Assembly: GCF_900090195.1 (NCBI RefSeq) | Contig: NZ_LT607803.1 | Location: forward strand, 5,110,229 to 5,174,228 | Length of the DNA stretch: 64,000 bases | Source: Variovorax sp. HW608 | GTDB taxonomy: Bacteria; Pseudomonadota; Gammaproteobacteria; Burkholderiales; Burkholderiaceae_C | Direction: 5' to 3' | Shown here: piece after piece, positions 8,204-18,156 of the stretch | How the letters are laid out: each line of letters starts with the position of its first letter | Numbering within the stretch: the first letter of the stretch is position 1 | The notes under the pieces: model-generated | What the model was told of the DNA's origin: nothing | Database searches by the model: none | The model's input: the letters and a program-made list of their open reading frames with translations, nothing else | Made by a program: the position numbers and the translations under genes

Positions 8204-8593
8204 TCATGCGGTGCGCCGCGCGGTCACTTCGATCTCGACCTTGGCGCCTTCCACGGCGAGCGGGCTGCACACGGTGGTGTTGGCGGGGCGATGGGCGCCG
8301 AGGCGTCGCCGCAGCACCTGGCTGACCGCGATCACGTCGTTGCGGTCGGGCACGTAGACCCGCACGCGCACCACGTCGGCGAGGCCGGATCCGGCCTGTG
8401 CCAGTGCGCGCTCGATGGTGTCGAGCGCAAGTTCACTCTGGCCTTCGGCGGTGTCGGGAAAGGCGCCGGACTTGAAGTCCTGGCCGATCGTGCCGGAGAC
8501 GAAGACCCATTCGCCATCGATCACCGCGCGCGAATAGCCCGCCAGTTCTTCCCAGCGCGAGCCGCTCTGGATGAATTGCCGCGCTGCGCTCAT
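8204..8593 (-). CDS. RidA-family protein
   Basis: A 129-residue YjgF/YER057c/UK114-type protein; members of this family often deaminate reactive enamines or imines. The strand order VFVSGTIGQD, then a middle helix with SELALDTIERALAQAG, then VRVRVYVPDRND is typical. The usual Arg of the RidA pocket is not obvious, because the C-terminal region reads NTTVCSPLAVEGAKVEIEV. It is therefore likely one of the divergent pathway-linked subfamilies. Its ATG overlaps the stop of the Bug fragment upstream (ATGA), which indicates former translational coupling. Confidence 0.8.
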   Translation of the reverse strand: MSAARQFIQSGSRWEELAGYSRAVIDGEWVFVSGTIGQDFKSGAFPDTAEGQSELALDTIERALAQAGSGLADVVRVRVYVPDRNDVIAVSQVLRRRLGAHRPANTTVCSPLAVEGAKVEIEVTARRTA

Positions 8594-8948
8594 TGCGCCT
8601 TGAAGCCCGATTCGCGGATGACCTTGCTCCAGGTGGCGTTCGTGTCCACCACCCATTGCCCGACTTCCTTGCCCGAGGCCGGCGTCACTTCGTTGCCCAT
8701 CTTGGCCAGGCGCTCCTGCACGTCCGGTTGCGCGAGCACGGTCTTCACCGCGCGCTCGAAAGGCTCGATGAAATCCGAGGACACGCCTTTCGGGCCGAAG
8801 AATGCGAGCCACGGGTTCTTGTCGATGCCGTTGAAGCCGAGCTCGTGGAAAGTCGGGATCTCCGGCGCGGTCTTGCTGCGCTCCTCGCCGGAACTCGCGA
8901 GGATGCGCACCTTGCCCGCGCGGTGGTATTCGATCAGCTCGGTCATCG
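8590..8948 (-). pseudogene. C-terminal fragment of a Bug/TctC-type solute-binding protein
   Basis: About 118 codons encode the last third of a tripartite-tricarboxylate-transporter binding protein (IEYHRAGKVRILASSG, PTFHELGFNGIDKNPWLAFF, ATWSKVIRESGFK). The signal peptide and first two thirds are missing. Upstream of roughly 8948 the sequence becomes an aminotransferase in another frame, so this is the 3' side of a deletion junction. An ATG just after the junction could allow translation, but the product would lack a ligand pocket and export signal. Confidence 0.75.
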
Positions 8949-9433
8949 TCGTAGAAGCTGGCATGCGACACCGACACCAGCGCCGTATGCCCATCGATCG
9001 CGCGCACCAGTTTGTCCGTGGTGTCGCTCGCACCGGGCTGCGCCTGCACGAAGCGCACCTGCGCGCCGCGCGGCCGCTGCGCGAGCCACACATGGCAGAT
9101 CGACGGAAAGTCCAGGCTGCCGGTCACGATGCCCGGCCGCTCGCCGCCGAAGCGCAGCGCGGACGCAATGCTCGATGCCGCATCCGACACGCTGCCGAGC
9201 ACCGCGATGTCATTCGCGTCGGCGTGGACCATGCGGGCGAACTCGGCGCGTGCGAGCGCCACCTGCTCCATCCAGTAGCCCCAGTCGGCACCGCGCCGTG
9301 TCCATACGTCGAGGTAGTCGCCGATCGCGCGCTTGACCGGCAGACTGAGCGCGCTCTGCGAGCAACTGGACAACTGGATGGTGTTCTCCAGGATGGGGAA
9401 GAGCTTTCGCAACGAAGAGAATGGATGGGTCAT
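8949..9433 (-). pseudogene. N-terminal fragment of a class V-fold aminotransferase
   Basis: About 161 codons from an ATG at 9433 match the start of a PLP-dependent class V enzyme (FPILENTIQLSSCSQSALS, VLGSVSDAASSIASALRFGG, ALVSVSHASFYDD). The catalytic Lys, which lies further on in this family, is absent because the frame runs into the Bug fragment near 8949. The same frame stays open through the Bug region and joins RidA in frame, giving one chimeric 409-codon frame from 9433 to 8204. The boundary is approximate to a few bases. Confidence 0.72.
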
Positions 9434-9689
9434 GAACTTGCCTTGTCCGCGTGATGGCGACGGCTTGCGGGCCAGTCTAGGAACGCGGCGGCGCGCCGTA
9501 TGTCAACGGCTTTACAACGGCCGGGCTTTCGTCTGCGGGTTTGCCCGCGGTGCCGTCCCATGACGATCCCGTCGGAACTTCAATGCCGGCGGGCACGTCG
9601 AATTCTTCTTCGCGTGCGCCTTTTTGATCGCCTGCGAGTGCTCGGGATGCAGAAGGCGCCCCGGCCCGTTGTAACCAAGGAGAGATCGC
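9434..9689. other. Intergenic region without a recognised gene
   Basis: This stretch separates the decayed minus-strand operon from the small plus-strand gene and must hold the promoters for both. I see no convincing coding frame, RNA gene or long repeat. A good ribosome site (AAGGAGAG) ends it, just before the ATG at 9690. Confidence 0.5.
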
Positions 9690-9941
9690 ATGGAAAAGAT
9701 GCTTCATCTGCTCGACACCTTCACGGCGCGCGGCAGCGACGGCCAGACCTACCGTGTCCAGGCCTATGAACACCTCGCCCGCCTCGATGCGGTGCCCGAC
9801 ATAGAGGGGCAGTGGGAGCCGACGGGCCTCGCCGAATACAAGCTGGCGGATGGTCGCCACGTCAACGTCGACAAGGACGGCGCAATGATCCTGGCCGGCA
9901 CGGATGTGAGGCTGGTGCGCGAATCTTCCGGCGGCGACTGA
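9690..9941 (+). CDS. Small protein of unknown function upstream of glutamine synthetase
   Basis: An 83-residue protein with a strong ribosome site. It reads like a small beta-rich domain ([19 protein letters not shown], then [18 protein letters not shown]) with no signal peptide or membrane segment. I do not recognise a named family. It ends 44 bases before the glutamine synthetase gene on the same strand, so co-transcription is likely. A role tied to nitrogen metabolism would be a guess from position only. Confidence 0.7.
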   Translation: MEKMLHLLDTFTARGSDGQTYRVQAYEHLARLDAVPDIEGQWEPTGLAEYKLADGRHVNVDKDGAMILAGTDVRLVRESSGGD

Positions 9942-9985
9942 GAGCGGTGCCCGGATGCTGGGTGACCCCAACCGAGGAGAGAGCC

Positions 9986-11479
9986 ATGGCAAGCGAAAAA
10001 AAACACCCGATCGCCCACTTCGGGCCCGGCAGCTACCAGGCGAGCCCGCCCAAGAATGCGAAGGAGGTGATCGAGCTCGTGCGGGAGCACGGCATCCAGA
10101 TCGTTGACCTCAAGTTCACCGATCTGCCGGGCCTCTGGCAGCACTTCTCGATCGGGCTGCCGGAACTCAACAACGAGCTGTTCGACGACGGCATCGGCTT
10201 CGACGGTTCGTCGATCCGCGGCTTCCAGGAGATTCACGAGTCGGACATGCTGCTGCAACCGGATCCGGCCACGGCGTTCATCGATCCGATGTGCGAGACC
10301 CCGACCCTTTCACTGATCTGCGACGTGGTCGACCCGGTACTCAAGCAGCCCTATTCGCGCGACCCGCGGTACGTGGCGCGCAAGGCCGAGCGTCATCTGA
10401 AGAGCACCGGGATCGCCCAGACCTGCTACTTCGGTCCGGAACTCGAGTTCTTCATCTTCGACTCGATCCGCTTCGATCAGAACGAGCATTGCGGCTATTA
10501 CTACGTGGATTCGGTCGAGGGCGCGTGGAACTCGGGCCGCGACGAAGGCGCGTTCGGCGGCGGCAACCTCGGCTACAAGCCGCGCTACAAGGAGGGCTAT
10601 TTCCCGGTCCCTCCGCACGACACGCTGCAGGAGATCCGCTCGCAGATCGTGCTGGCGCTGATGAACGCGGGCGTGCAGGTCGAGATCCACCACCACGAGG
10701 TGTCGACCGCGGGCCAGAACGAGATCGACATGAAGTACGCGTCACTCCTGCGGATGGCCGACAACGTGATGATCTACAAGTACTTCGTCAAGAACATCGC
10801 GCGCCGGCACGGCAAGGTCGCCACCTTCATGCCCAAGCCGCTGTTCGCGGACAACGCCAGCGGCATGCACTGCCACCAGAGCCTGTGGGACCACAAGACC
10901 AACCTGTTCTACGACGCCAGCGGCTGGGCGCTGACCTCCGACCTGTGCCGCTGGTACATCGGCGGACTGCTTCAGCATGCGCACGCCCTGATGGCGTTCT
11001 GTGCGCCGACCACCAACTCGTATCGCCGGCTCGTACCGGGCTACGAGGCGCCGGTGAACCTCGCGATGTCGCAGCGCAATCGCTCTGCCGCCGCTCGCAT
11101 TCCGATGTACTCGGATTCGCCGAACGCCAGGCGCGTCGAGTTCCGTTGCCCGGACCCGACCGCGAATGCCTACCTCGCGTTCGCGGCCATGCTGATGGCG
11201 GGCCTCGACGGCATCGACGGCAAGATCGACCCGGGCGCGCCGCTGGACAAGAACATCTACGAGCTTCCGCCCGAAGAAGCCCGGAACATCCCGAAAGTCC
11301 CCGGATCGCTCGACGAGGCGCTTCGCGCACTGGAGAAGGATCACGCCTTCCTGATGCGCGGAGACGTGTTCACCCAGGACCTGATCGACACCTGGCTCGA
11401 GTACAAATGGAAGCACGAGGTCGACCCCGTGCGGCTGCGCCCGCATCCTTGGGAGTTCCAGCTCTACTTCGACGTTTGA
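9986..11479 (+). CDS. glnA: Glutamine synthetase, type I
   Basis: Catalyses ATP-dependent amidation of glutamate with ammonia. The protein has 497 residues, slightly longer than E. coli GlnA because of an N-terminal extension of about 20 residues. Active-site blocks are present: [31 protein letters not shown] and the Arg-rich region after RIPMYSD. The Tyr adenylylated by GlnE in E. coli has a counterpart in [12 protein letters not shown]. An AGGAGAGAG ribosome site precedes the ATG. No ntrBC genes are adjacent, so this could be a second glutamine synthetase rather than the main one. Confidence 0.9.
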   Translation: MASEKKHPIAHFGPGSYQASPPKNAKEVIELVREHGIQIVDLKFTDLPGLWQHFSIGLPELNNELFDDGIGFDGSSIRGFQEIHESDMLLQPDPATAFIDPMCETPTLSLICDVVDPVLKQPYSRDPRYVARKAERHLKSTGIAQTCYFGPELEFFIFDSIRFDQNEHCGYYYVDSVEGAWNSGRDEGAFGGGNLGYKPRYKEGYFPVPPHDTLQEIRSQIVLALMNAGVQVEIHHHEVSTAGQNEIDMKYASLLRMADNVMIYKYFVKNIARRHGKVATFMPKPLFADNASGMHCHQSLWDHKTNLFYDASGWALTSDLCRWYIGGLLQHAHALMAFCAPTTNSYRRLVPGYEAPVNLAMSQRNRSAAARIPMYSDSPNARRVEFRCPDPTANAYLAFAAMLMAGLDGIDGKIDPGAPLDKNIYELPPEEARNIPKVPGSLDEALRALEKDHAFLMRGDVFTQDLIDTWLEYKWKHEVDPVRLRPHPWEFQLYFDV

Positions 11480-11521
11480 GCCTGTCCGACCCGCGTGGAT
11501 CGGGTGCGGCTGAGCGCCAAG

Positions 11522-12589
<1,068 letters not shown>

Positions 12590-12594
12590 CGCGA

Positions 12595-13395
12595 TCACGC
12601 CTCGAAGGCGATCGCGCTGTACCCGACGACGCGATCGAGGTCGCCCGCGGTGTCGCCGGAATTGCGCAGATCGAGCAGGCGCGGCTTCAGGCCATGGTGA
12701 CCTGCAGCCAGCAAGGCGCCGTTGATCGCCTCCGATCCACAGGCCTCGTGCGGCGTGAGTCCGGCATCCAGGTGCAGGATGCGCTGCACGGTCGCCTTGT
12801 CGGCGAGCCTGGCCTTCGCATAGGGCAGGTAGTGCGAGAGGTCCGAGCTGATGACGATCAGCGTTTCGTCGCCGCCCCAGAGGCGTTCGAGCACCTCGGC
12901 GACCGCCGCGCCGCCGGTGTCGCCGACGACCAGCGGCACCAGTGTGAATTCGCCGAGCGCCGCCTGCAGGAAGGGCAGGTGCACCTCGATGGAATGCTCC
13001 TGGGCATGCGCCCGGTCGCTGCGGATCACCTGCGGCAGGTCGGCGATGCGGTCGAGCATCTCGCGATCGATGGCAACGCGGCCGAGCGGCGTCTGGAAGG
13101 CATCCGCTTGCGGTGCGGCGAGGCCGTTCACCCACACGCGATGTGCAGGCCCCAGCAGCACCACGCGGCGGATCGGCGGTGCGTCCGGATGCCGCAGCAG
13201 GGCATAGGCGCTCGCGGCAATGGGCCCGGAATAGGCGTAGCCGGCGTGCGGCGCGATCAGCAGCTTGGGCCGCGGATGCGCTTGCACGTCCTCGTCGGCG
13301 CCATCACGCAGAAAGCCCTCGACCTGTTCCCGCAACTCGCGCGGGGCGGACGGATAGAACAGGCCGCACACGGCGGCATGGCGCACGGCAGGCAT
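12595..13395 (-). CDS. amrB: AmmeMemoRadiSam system protein B (Memo family)
   Basis: A 266-residue Memo-family protein related to extradiol-dioxygenase folds. Conserved His residues occur in IAPHAGYAYSG, LGPAH and EHSIEVHLPFLQ, and a Cys in HEACGSEAING, matching the metal-site pattern described for human MEMO1. It sits directly upstream of the radical SAM partner. The third usual partner, an AMMECR1-domain protein, is not found in this window as a separate gene or fusion. Confidence 0.88.
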   Translation of the reverse strand: MPAVRHAAVCGLFYPSAPRELREQVEGFLRDGADEDVQAHPRPKLLIAPHAGYAYSGPIAASAYALLRHPDAPPIRRVVLLGPAHRVWVNGLAAPQADAFQTPLGRVAIDREMLDRIADLPQVIRSDRAHAQEHSIEVHLPFLQAALGEFTLVPLVVGDTGGAAVAEVLERLWGGDETLIVISSDLSHYLPYAKARLADKATVQRILHLDAGLTPHEACGSEAINGALLAAGHHGLKPRLLDLRNSGDTAGDLDRVVGYSAIAFEA

Positions 13396-13477
13396 GAAGG
13401 CGGCTCCTGGCGTTGAATTTGAACCCTTCGGATTCGAAAATCAATCCCATCGGCGATGTCCTCACCCGGAGCGTGCC

Positions 13478-13684
13478 ATGAACGAAGAGAGCTTCAACAT
13501 CAGCATCCGCAAGTTCCTCAAGATGGTCGGCGTGAGCTCGCAGCGCGAGATCGAGCAGGCCGTCGCCAAGGCGCTGCAGGCCGGATCGATCGCCGGCAAT
13601 GCCGCGCTGCCGGCCAGGATGACGCTCGAGATCCCCGGCGTCCAGCTCAAGGTCGGGTTCGACGGCGAGATCCATCTGGATTGA
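13478..13684 (+). CDS. DUF6494 family small protein
   Basis: A 68-residue protein with an N-terminal helical part (FNISIRKFLKMVGVSSQREI) and a C-terminal beta part (PGVQLKVGFDGEIHLD). I recognise the family as DUF6494, function unknown. It is divergent from the Memo/radical SAM pair across about 80 bases, so the two could share regulation. No signal peptide is visible. Confidence 0.75.
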   Translation: MNEESFNISIRKFLKMVGVSSQREIEQAVAKALQAGSIAGNAALPARMTLEIPGVQLKVGFDGEIHLD

Positions 13685-13689
13685 GCTTC

Positions 13690-13923
13690 CCGGCGGGCTG
13701 GCGGTGCCGGTTCTCGGGTAACCGTTCCAGTGCGCGCATGACGGCGGCGCCCATCTTTGGTGCAACGCTCAGGCCGCAGCAGGCGCGCACCGCGCCTTCC
13801 TCCAGGCGCTTGCCCAGGCCGCACGCCGTAGCCGGCGATCACGCCTTCGCGCGCGAGCCGCGCGGCCGATTCGCGCGCGTTGGCTTGCAGCAGGCTCAGC
13901 AGGTGCCGGTCGGTGTCGTCCAA
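13690..13923 (-). pseudogene. Lrp/AsnC-type regulator, internally deleted and frameshifted
   Basis: The start reads like an Lrp/AsnC N-terminus (DDTDRHLLSLLQANARESAA) but jumps straight to REGVIAGYGVR, so the recognition part of the helix-turn-helix is missing. An extra base near the following GLGK-type segment shifts the frame. The correct continuation (EEGAVRACCGLSVAPKMGAA) is found in another frame and then breaks off. Three independent lesions make this a clear relic. It lies just upstream of the RidA-transglutaminase genes' 3' end. Confidence 0.7.
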
Positions 13924-13938
13924 CGCCTTGTCAACGCC

Positions 13939-14397
13939 TCACTCGACTTCGGCGATCAGCTCGATCTCGACGCAGGCGCCGAACGGAATCTGGGCCACGC
14001 CGAAGGCGCTGCGCGCATGCGCGCCCTTTTCGGGGCCGAACACCTCGGCGAAGAACTCGCTCGCGCCGTTGGTCACGAGGTGCTGTTCGGTGAAGCTGCC
14101 GGTCGAGTTGACGAGGCTCATCACCTTCACGATGCGCTTGACCTTGTCCAGGCTGCCGACGGCCGCGTTGAGCGTGCCCAGCAGGTCGATCGCGATCGCG
14201 CGGGCGGCCTCTTTGCCTTCCTCGGTCGTCATGTTGGCGCCGAGCTGGCCCACCCAGGGCTTGCCGTCCTTCTTGGCGATGTGGCCGGAGAGGAAGACCA
14301 GCTTGCCGGTCTGCACGAAAGGCACGTAGGCGGCGGCGGGCACGGAGACGGGAGGCAGCGTGATGCCGAGGCTCTTGAGTTTGTCCTGGATGCTCAT
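13939..14397 (-). CDS. RidA-family protein (longer subfamily)
   Basis: A 152-residue RidA-like protein, longer than canonical RidA, with the order YVPFVQTGKLVFLSGHIA, a central helix and RSAFGVAQIPFGACVEIELIAEVE. The Arg in ARSAFGVAQIP occupies the usual RidA pocket position, so imine/enamine deaminase activity is plausible. Its ATG overlaps the stop of the transglutaminase gene upstream by four bases, placing it at the end of the transglutaminase/ATP-grasp operon. Confidence 0.85.
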   Translation of the reverse strand: MSIQDKLKSLGITLPPVSVPAAAYVPFVQTGKLVFLSGHIAKKDGKPWVGQLGANMTTEEGKEAARAIAIDLLGTLNAAVGSLDKVKRIVKVMSLVNSTGSFTEQHLVTNGASEFFAEVFGPEKGAHARSAFGVAQIPFGACVEIELIAEVE

Positions 14398-15386
14398 GGA
14401 ATGTCCTTGTTCTCGGGTGGCAGTAAGGCGGATGGCGGATTGTCCGCCACCGGGCCGGCTTCGGCGCGCGCAGCGAGCACGGCTTCGCCCAGCCGTTCCT
14501 CGATCGGCTGCACCGTCACGCCGACATGCAGCGAATGGCGCGCGCCGCCGTGCAGCACGCCGCGCATCGGCGACACGTCGGAATAGTCGCGGCCGATCGC
14601 GAGCGTCACGTAGTCCTCGCCGGGCTGGCGGCCGTTGGTCGGATCGAAGTCGACCCAGTCGCCCGGTCCGCTGGCGCCGGGCAGGTAGACCGACACCCAC
14701 GCATGCGATGCATCGGCGCCGACGAGACGCGGCTGTCCGGGCGACGGCTGCGTGAGCAGGTAGCCGCTCACGTAGCGCGCCGGCAGGCCCATCGTGCGCA
14801 TGCACGCGATCATGATGTGCGCGAAGTCCTGGCACACGCCGCGGCGCTGCGCGAGCGCCTCGATCGCGGGCGTGCTGATCTCGGTGCTCTCGGCGTCGTA
14901 GCCGAAGTCCTTGAACATGCGCAATGCCAGGTCCATCGCCACGTCGAAGGTCGGCCGGCCGGCGGCGAAGCTGGGCCGTGCATAGGCCGCGAAGTCGCCA
15001 TGGCGCGGCACGTAGCGCGACGGGAACAGGAACTCGGCCGCGGGGTCGTAGTGCGAATCCTTGACGTAGCGGAAGCGCTCGCGCACCTCTTCCCACGGCA
15101 GCTCGCGCGCCACCGAGGCGGGCAGTTGCGGCACCGAGGTCTCGACCACGCTCTCGGCGGTGACGAGGAGTTCCTCGTGCGTCGAATCGAGCGCGAAGAA
15201 GGTGCGCGTGTTGCCGAAGACATCCGGCGATTCGCTCTTCTGCACCGGCGGCGGCGTGATCCTGAGCGCATGGCTCACCAGCCGCTGCGATGCGGTGGTC
15301 ATCGGCTTCAGGTGCGCGAGATGCTGCGCGGTATCGACCGGCGGCGTGTAGTCGTAGCGCGTGGAGTGGGTGACGTGGAGCAGCAT
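14394..15386 (-). CDS. Transglutaminase-like family protein
   Basis: A 330-residue cytoplasmic protein with the bacterial transglutaminase-like N-terminal beta domain followed by the catalytic core. The Cys-His-Asp triad is visible in RRGVCQDFAHIM, ASHAWVSVYLPG and WVDFDPTNG. Such proteins are often peptidases or amidases rather than true cross-linkers. It directly follows the ATP-grasp/alpha-E fusion gene, with a gap of 7 bases, and is coupled to the RidA gene. That arrangement recurs in predicted peptide-forming or peptide-modifying clusters. Confidence 0.88.
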   Translation of the reverse strand: MLLHVTHSTRYDYTPPVDTAQHLAHLKPMTTASQRLVSHALRITPPPVQKSESPDVFGNTRTFFALDSTHEELLVTAESVVETSVPQLPASVARELPWEEVRERFRYVKDSHYDPAAEFLFPSRYVPRHGDFAAYARPSFAAGRPTFDVAMDLALRMFKDFGYDAESTEISTPAIEALAQRRGVCQDFAHIMIACMRTMGLPARYVSGYLLTQPSPGQPRLVGADASHAWVSVYLPGASGPGDWVDFDPTNGRQPGEDYVTLAIGRDYSDVSPMRGVLHGGARHSLHVGVTVQPIEERLGEAVLAARAEAGPVADNPPSALLPPENKDIP

Positions 15387-15393
15387 GGTCAGG

Positions 15394-18102
15394 CTAGGCT
15401 CCCACCGAGCGCAGGGATTCGGAGGTCAACGTGAAATAGCGCGTGCCGATCGCGTCCGACACATGGTAGGCCGCGGTCTCGCATGCGCTGCAGAGATCGA
15501 GCAGCGCGCCATATTGCGACTCGGGGCCGGCATCGCAGAGGCGCTCCAGCGTCCAGCCGTCGGGGTCGGGCAGTTCGTAGGACAGCGCGGAGAGCTTGCC
15601 CGGCGCGCTGCCCGCGAGCTTGGCGATGCGCTTGCGCAGCGTGTGCGTGACCCAGGCGAGCGAGCGCGGGTTGTCGCCGTCGAGCACCAGCAGGTCGACC
15701 AGGGGCGCGACGTCGCGCCGCTGCTGGTAGCGCGCATGGAAGGTGATGGTGCTGTCGAACAGCGCCACCATCGCCTCGAAGCCGGCCACCTCGTGCACCG
15801 CGCCGGTCTCGAAGCCGGCCGTGAGCGCGCTCGAAAGGAAGGCCAGCCGCTCGATGTGCCGCCCGATGGACAGCAGGCGCCATGCGTCGTCGCGCGTCAT
15901 GCGGTCGGTCTGCGCGCCGGTCATCGCGGCCAGCGCGGCGCTGGCGGATTCGAGCAGGCGCAGCGCCGCGCCGCACTCGTAGCCGGCTTCGCCTTTCTCG
16001 CCGGCCTGTTCGGCGCTGCGGCGCAGGAAGTCGGCCTCGGCGCGCACGATCTGGTTCCAGTGGTCCTGCGACAGCCGTTCGCGCACCGCGGCGGCGGAGC
16101 GCCGCACGCAGCTGAGGCTGAAGCCGACGCTGCCGCCGCGCTCGACGTCGCCGAGTTCGGCGATCAGCGTGCGTTCGAACACGCGGCGCGACTTCGGCAG
16201 GCTCGGCACCTCGCGGGGCACGAGCGCGTTGCGCTCGGCAAGCTGATGCAGCCAGTTGAGCAGTGCACGCGAGGAGACTTCCTCGCCGCCGAGCAGGTCG
16301 AGCGTGACGCGCGCGAGGCGCACCGCGTTCTCGGCGCGCTCGGTGTAGCGGCCGAGCCAGAACATGTTCTCCGCCGCGCGGCTGGTGACCGGTGCGCGGT
16401 GCCGTGCGAGCGAGGCCGGCGTCGTGTGCGAGTGCAGCAGCGTGGTCATGTCGACCTCGCCGAGCGTCTGCACCCAGACGTCGGCGCTGCTGCCTCCGCG
16501 CTGCATGGAGGCGATCTGCGCGTCCGGGCCGGCCAGCCGCGCTAGACCGCCGGGCAGCACGCGCCACGAGCGCGGGCCGTCGCTGATCGCGAAGACGCGC
16601 AGCACCACCGCGCGCGGCGCGATGTGGCCGCGGCCGAGGTCCTCTGTCCAGGTCGGCATCTGCGACAGCGGCAGGTAGCTCTGCACCGTGTGCTCGTCGC
16701 CCTGGCGCAGGATGCGGCCGGCCCACTCGTCGAGCTCTCGGCGGTCCATGCGGGTGCCGAGCACCGCAGGGAAGCTGGTGTGCGAATCGTCGCCGGGGTA
16801 GGTGGCCTTGATCGCGGAGTCGGAGATGAGCGGCAGCACCGCTTCCATCGCGGCGCGCTCGCCGCACCACCAGGTCGGCAGCGCAGGAAGTTGCAGTTTT
16901 TCGTCCAGCAGCCGGCGCGCCAGCGCGGGCAGGAAACCCAGCAGCGCCGGCGATTCGAGGAAGGCCGAGCCCGGCATGTTGGCCACCAGCACGTTGCCGG
17001 CGCGGATCGCCTGCAGCAGCCCGGGCACGCCCAGCGTGGAATCGGGGCGCAGTTCCAGCGGGTCGAGGAACTGGTCGTCCAGCCGCTTGATGAGGCCGTG
17101 CACAGGCCTGAGGCCCTGCAGCGTCTTCAGGTAGAGGCGCTGGTCGCGCACCGTGAGGTCGCTGCCCTCGACCAGCGTGATGCCGAGGTAGCGCGACAGG
17201 TAGGCGTGCTCGAAGTAGGTTTCGTTGTACGGCCCCGGCGTCAGCAGCGCGATGTGCGGCGGCTGGCCGGCGGGGCACATCTGCTGCAGGCCTTCCATCA
17301 TCGCGTGGTAGGTCGCGGCGAGCCGCTGCACGTGCAGGTTCTCGAAGGCCTGCGGGAACTGGCGCGCGATCGCCAGGCGGTTCTCCAGCAGGTAGCCGAG
17401 GCCCGAAGGGGCCTGCGTGCGCTGCGAGACCACCCACCAGTTGCCGTCCGGGCCGCGCGCGAGGTCGAAGGCGGTGATGTGCAGCCAGGTGTCGCCGGGC
17501 GGCTTCACGCCGTGCATGGCGCGCAGGTAGCCCGGATTGCCCTGCACCAGCGCGGGCGGCAGCAGCCCTTCGGACAGCAGTTGCTGCGGACCGTAGACAT
17601 CGGCCATCACGCGATCGAGCAGGCGCACGCGCTGCTGCACGCCGGTCTCGATCTGCGCCCAGCTCTCGGGCGAGACGATCAGCGGAAAGAGATCGAGCGA
17701 CCACGGCCGCTGCGGGCCGTGGACGGCGTCGGCATAGACGTTGTAGGTGACGCCGTTGTCGCGGATCTGCCGCTCCAGGCTGACCGCGCGGCGCGGCAGG
17801 TCGTCGAAGCCGTCGGGGCCGAGGTTCTCGAAGAAGCCGGCCCAGGCCGGTGCCAGCGGTGCATGTTCGCCCGGCGCGAGATCGCTCTCGTCGGACGCCG
17901 GTGCGGCGGGCGGCACCGAGGCGGCGTCATAGAGCGGCGCGGGCTGCGAAGGCGTGCCCAGGCGCGGGGTGGTCTGCGGCGTGGCGATGTCGCGCAGTTC
18001 GTCGAAATGCCCCGGCGCGGCCGGCGGCGCGAGGGCGGATGCCAGCTCGGCCGGTGCCTCCAGGGCCTGCGCATCGAAGAGGGATGTGTTCTGTGAGTCC
18101 AC
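15394..18102 (-). CDS. Fusion of circularly permuted ATP-grasp domain and alpha-E domain
   Basis: A 902-residue protein. Residues about 95-540 form a circularly permuted type 2 ATP-grasp domain (LLTPGPYNETYFEHAYLSRY, FLDPLELRPDSTLG). Residues about 575-890 form an alpha-E domain (AAENMFWLGRYTERAENAVR). The stand-alone ATP-grasp at 24254 has EDN at residues 168-170, the expected E-x-N metal motif; this protein has SQR at 226-228. The glycine loop after Lys375 of the other protein (VHGAGGYGM) is ATYPGDDSH after Lys432 here. It may be a degenerate or repurposed ATP-grasp. Confidence 0.88.
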   Translation of the reverse strand: MDSQNTSLFDAQALEAPAELASALAPPAAPGHFDELRDIATPQTTPRLGTPSQPAPLYDAASVPPAAPASDESDLAPGEHAPLAPAWAGFFENLGPDGFDDLPRRAVSLERQIRDNGVTYNVYADAVHGPQRPWSLDLFPLIVSPESWAQIETGVQQRVRLLDRVMADVYGPQQLLSEGLLPPALVQGNPGYLRAMHGVKPPGDTWLHITAFDLARGPDGNWWVVSQRTQAPSGLGYLLENRLAIARQFPQAFENLHVQRLAATYHAMMEGLQQMCPAGQPPHIALLTPGPYNETYFEHAYLSRYLGITLVEGSDLTVRDQRLYLKTLQGLRPVHGLIKRLDDQFLDPLELRPDSTLGVPGLLQAIRAGNVLVANMPGSAFLESPALLGFLPALARRLLDEKLQLPALPTWWCGERAAMEAVLPLISDSAIKATYPGDDSHTSFPAVLGTRMDRRELDEWAGRILRQGDEHTVQSYLPLSQMPTWTEDLGRGHIAPRAVVLRVFAISDGPRSWRVLPGGLARLAGPDAQIASMQRGGSSADVWVQTLGEVDMTTLLHSHTTPASLARHRAPVTSRAAENMFWLGRYTERAENAVRLARVTLDLLGGEEVSSRALLNWLHQLAERNALVPREVPSLPKSRRVFERTLIAELGDVERGGSVGFSLSCVRRSAAAVRERLSQDHWNQIVRAEADFLRRSAEQAGEKGEAGYECGAALRLLESASAALAAMTGAQTDRMTRDDAWRLLSIGRHIERLAFLSSALTAGFETGAVHEVAGFEAMVALFDSTITFHARYQQRRDVAPLVDLLVLDGDNPRSLAWVTHTLRKRIAKLAGSAPGKLSALSYELPDPDGWTLERLCDAGPESQYGALLDLCSACETAAYHVSDAIGTRYFTLTSESLRSVGA

Positions 18103-18156
18103 GTTGCGCCGATTGTCACACCGCGGACATGCAAAGCTGATTCGCCGATGAAGTGG

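Noticed and set aside
12694..13416. Plus-strand open frame opposite the Memo gene
   Set aside because: It has shadow composition without motifs, and the minus-strand Memo protein is clear.
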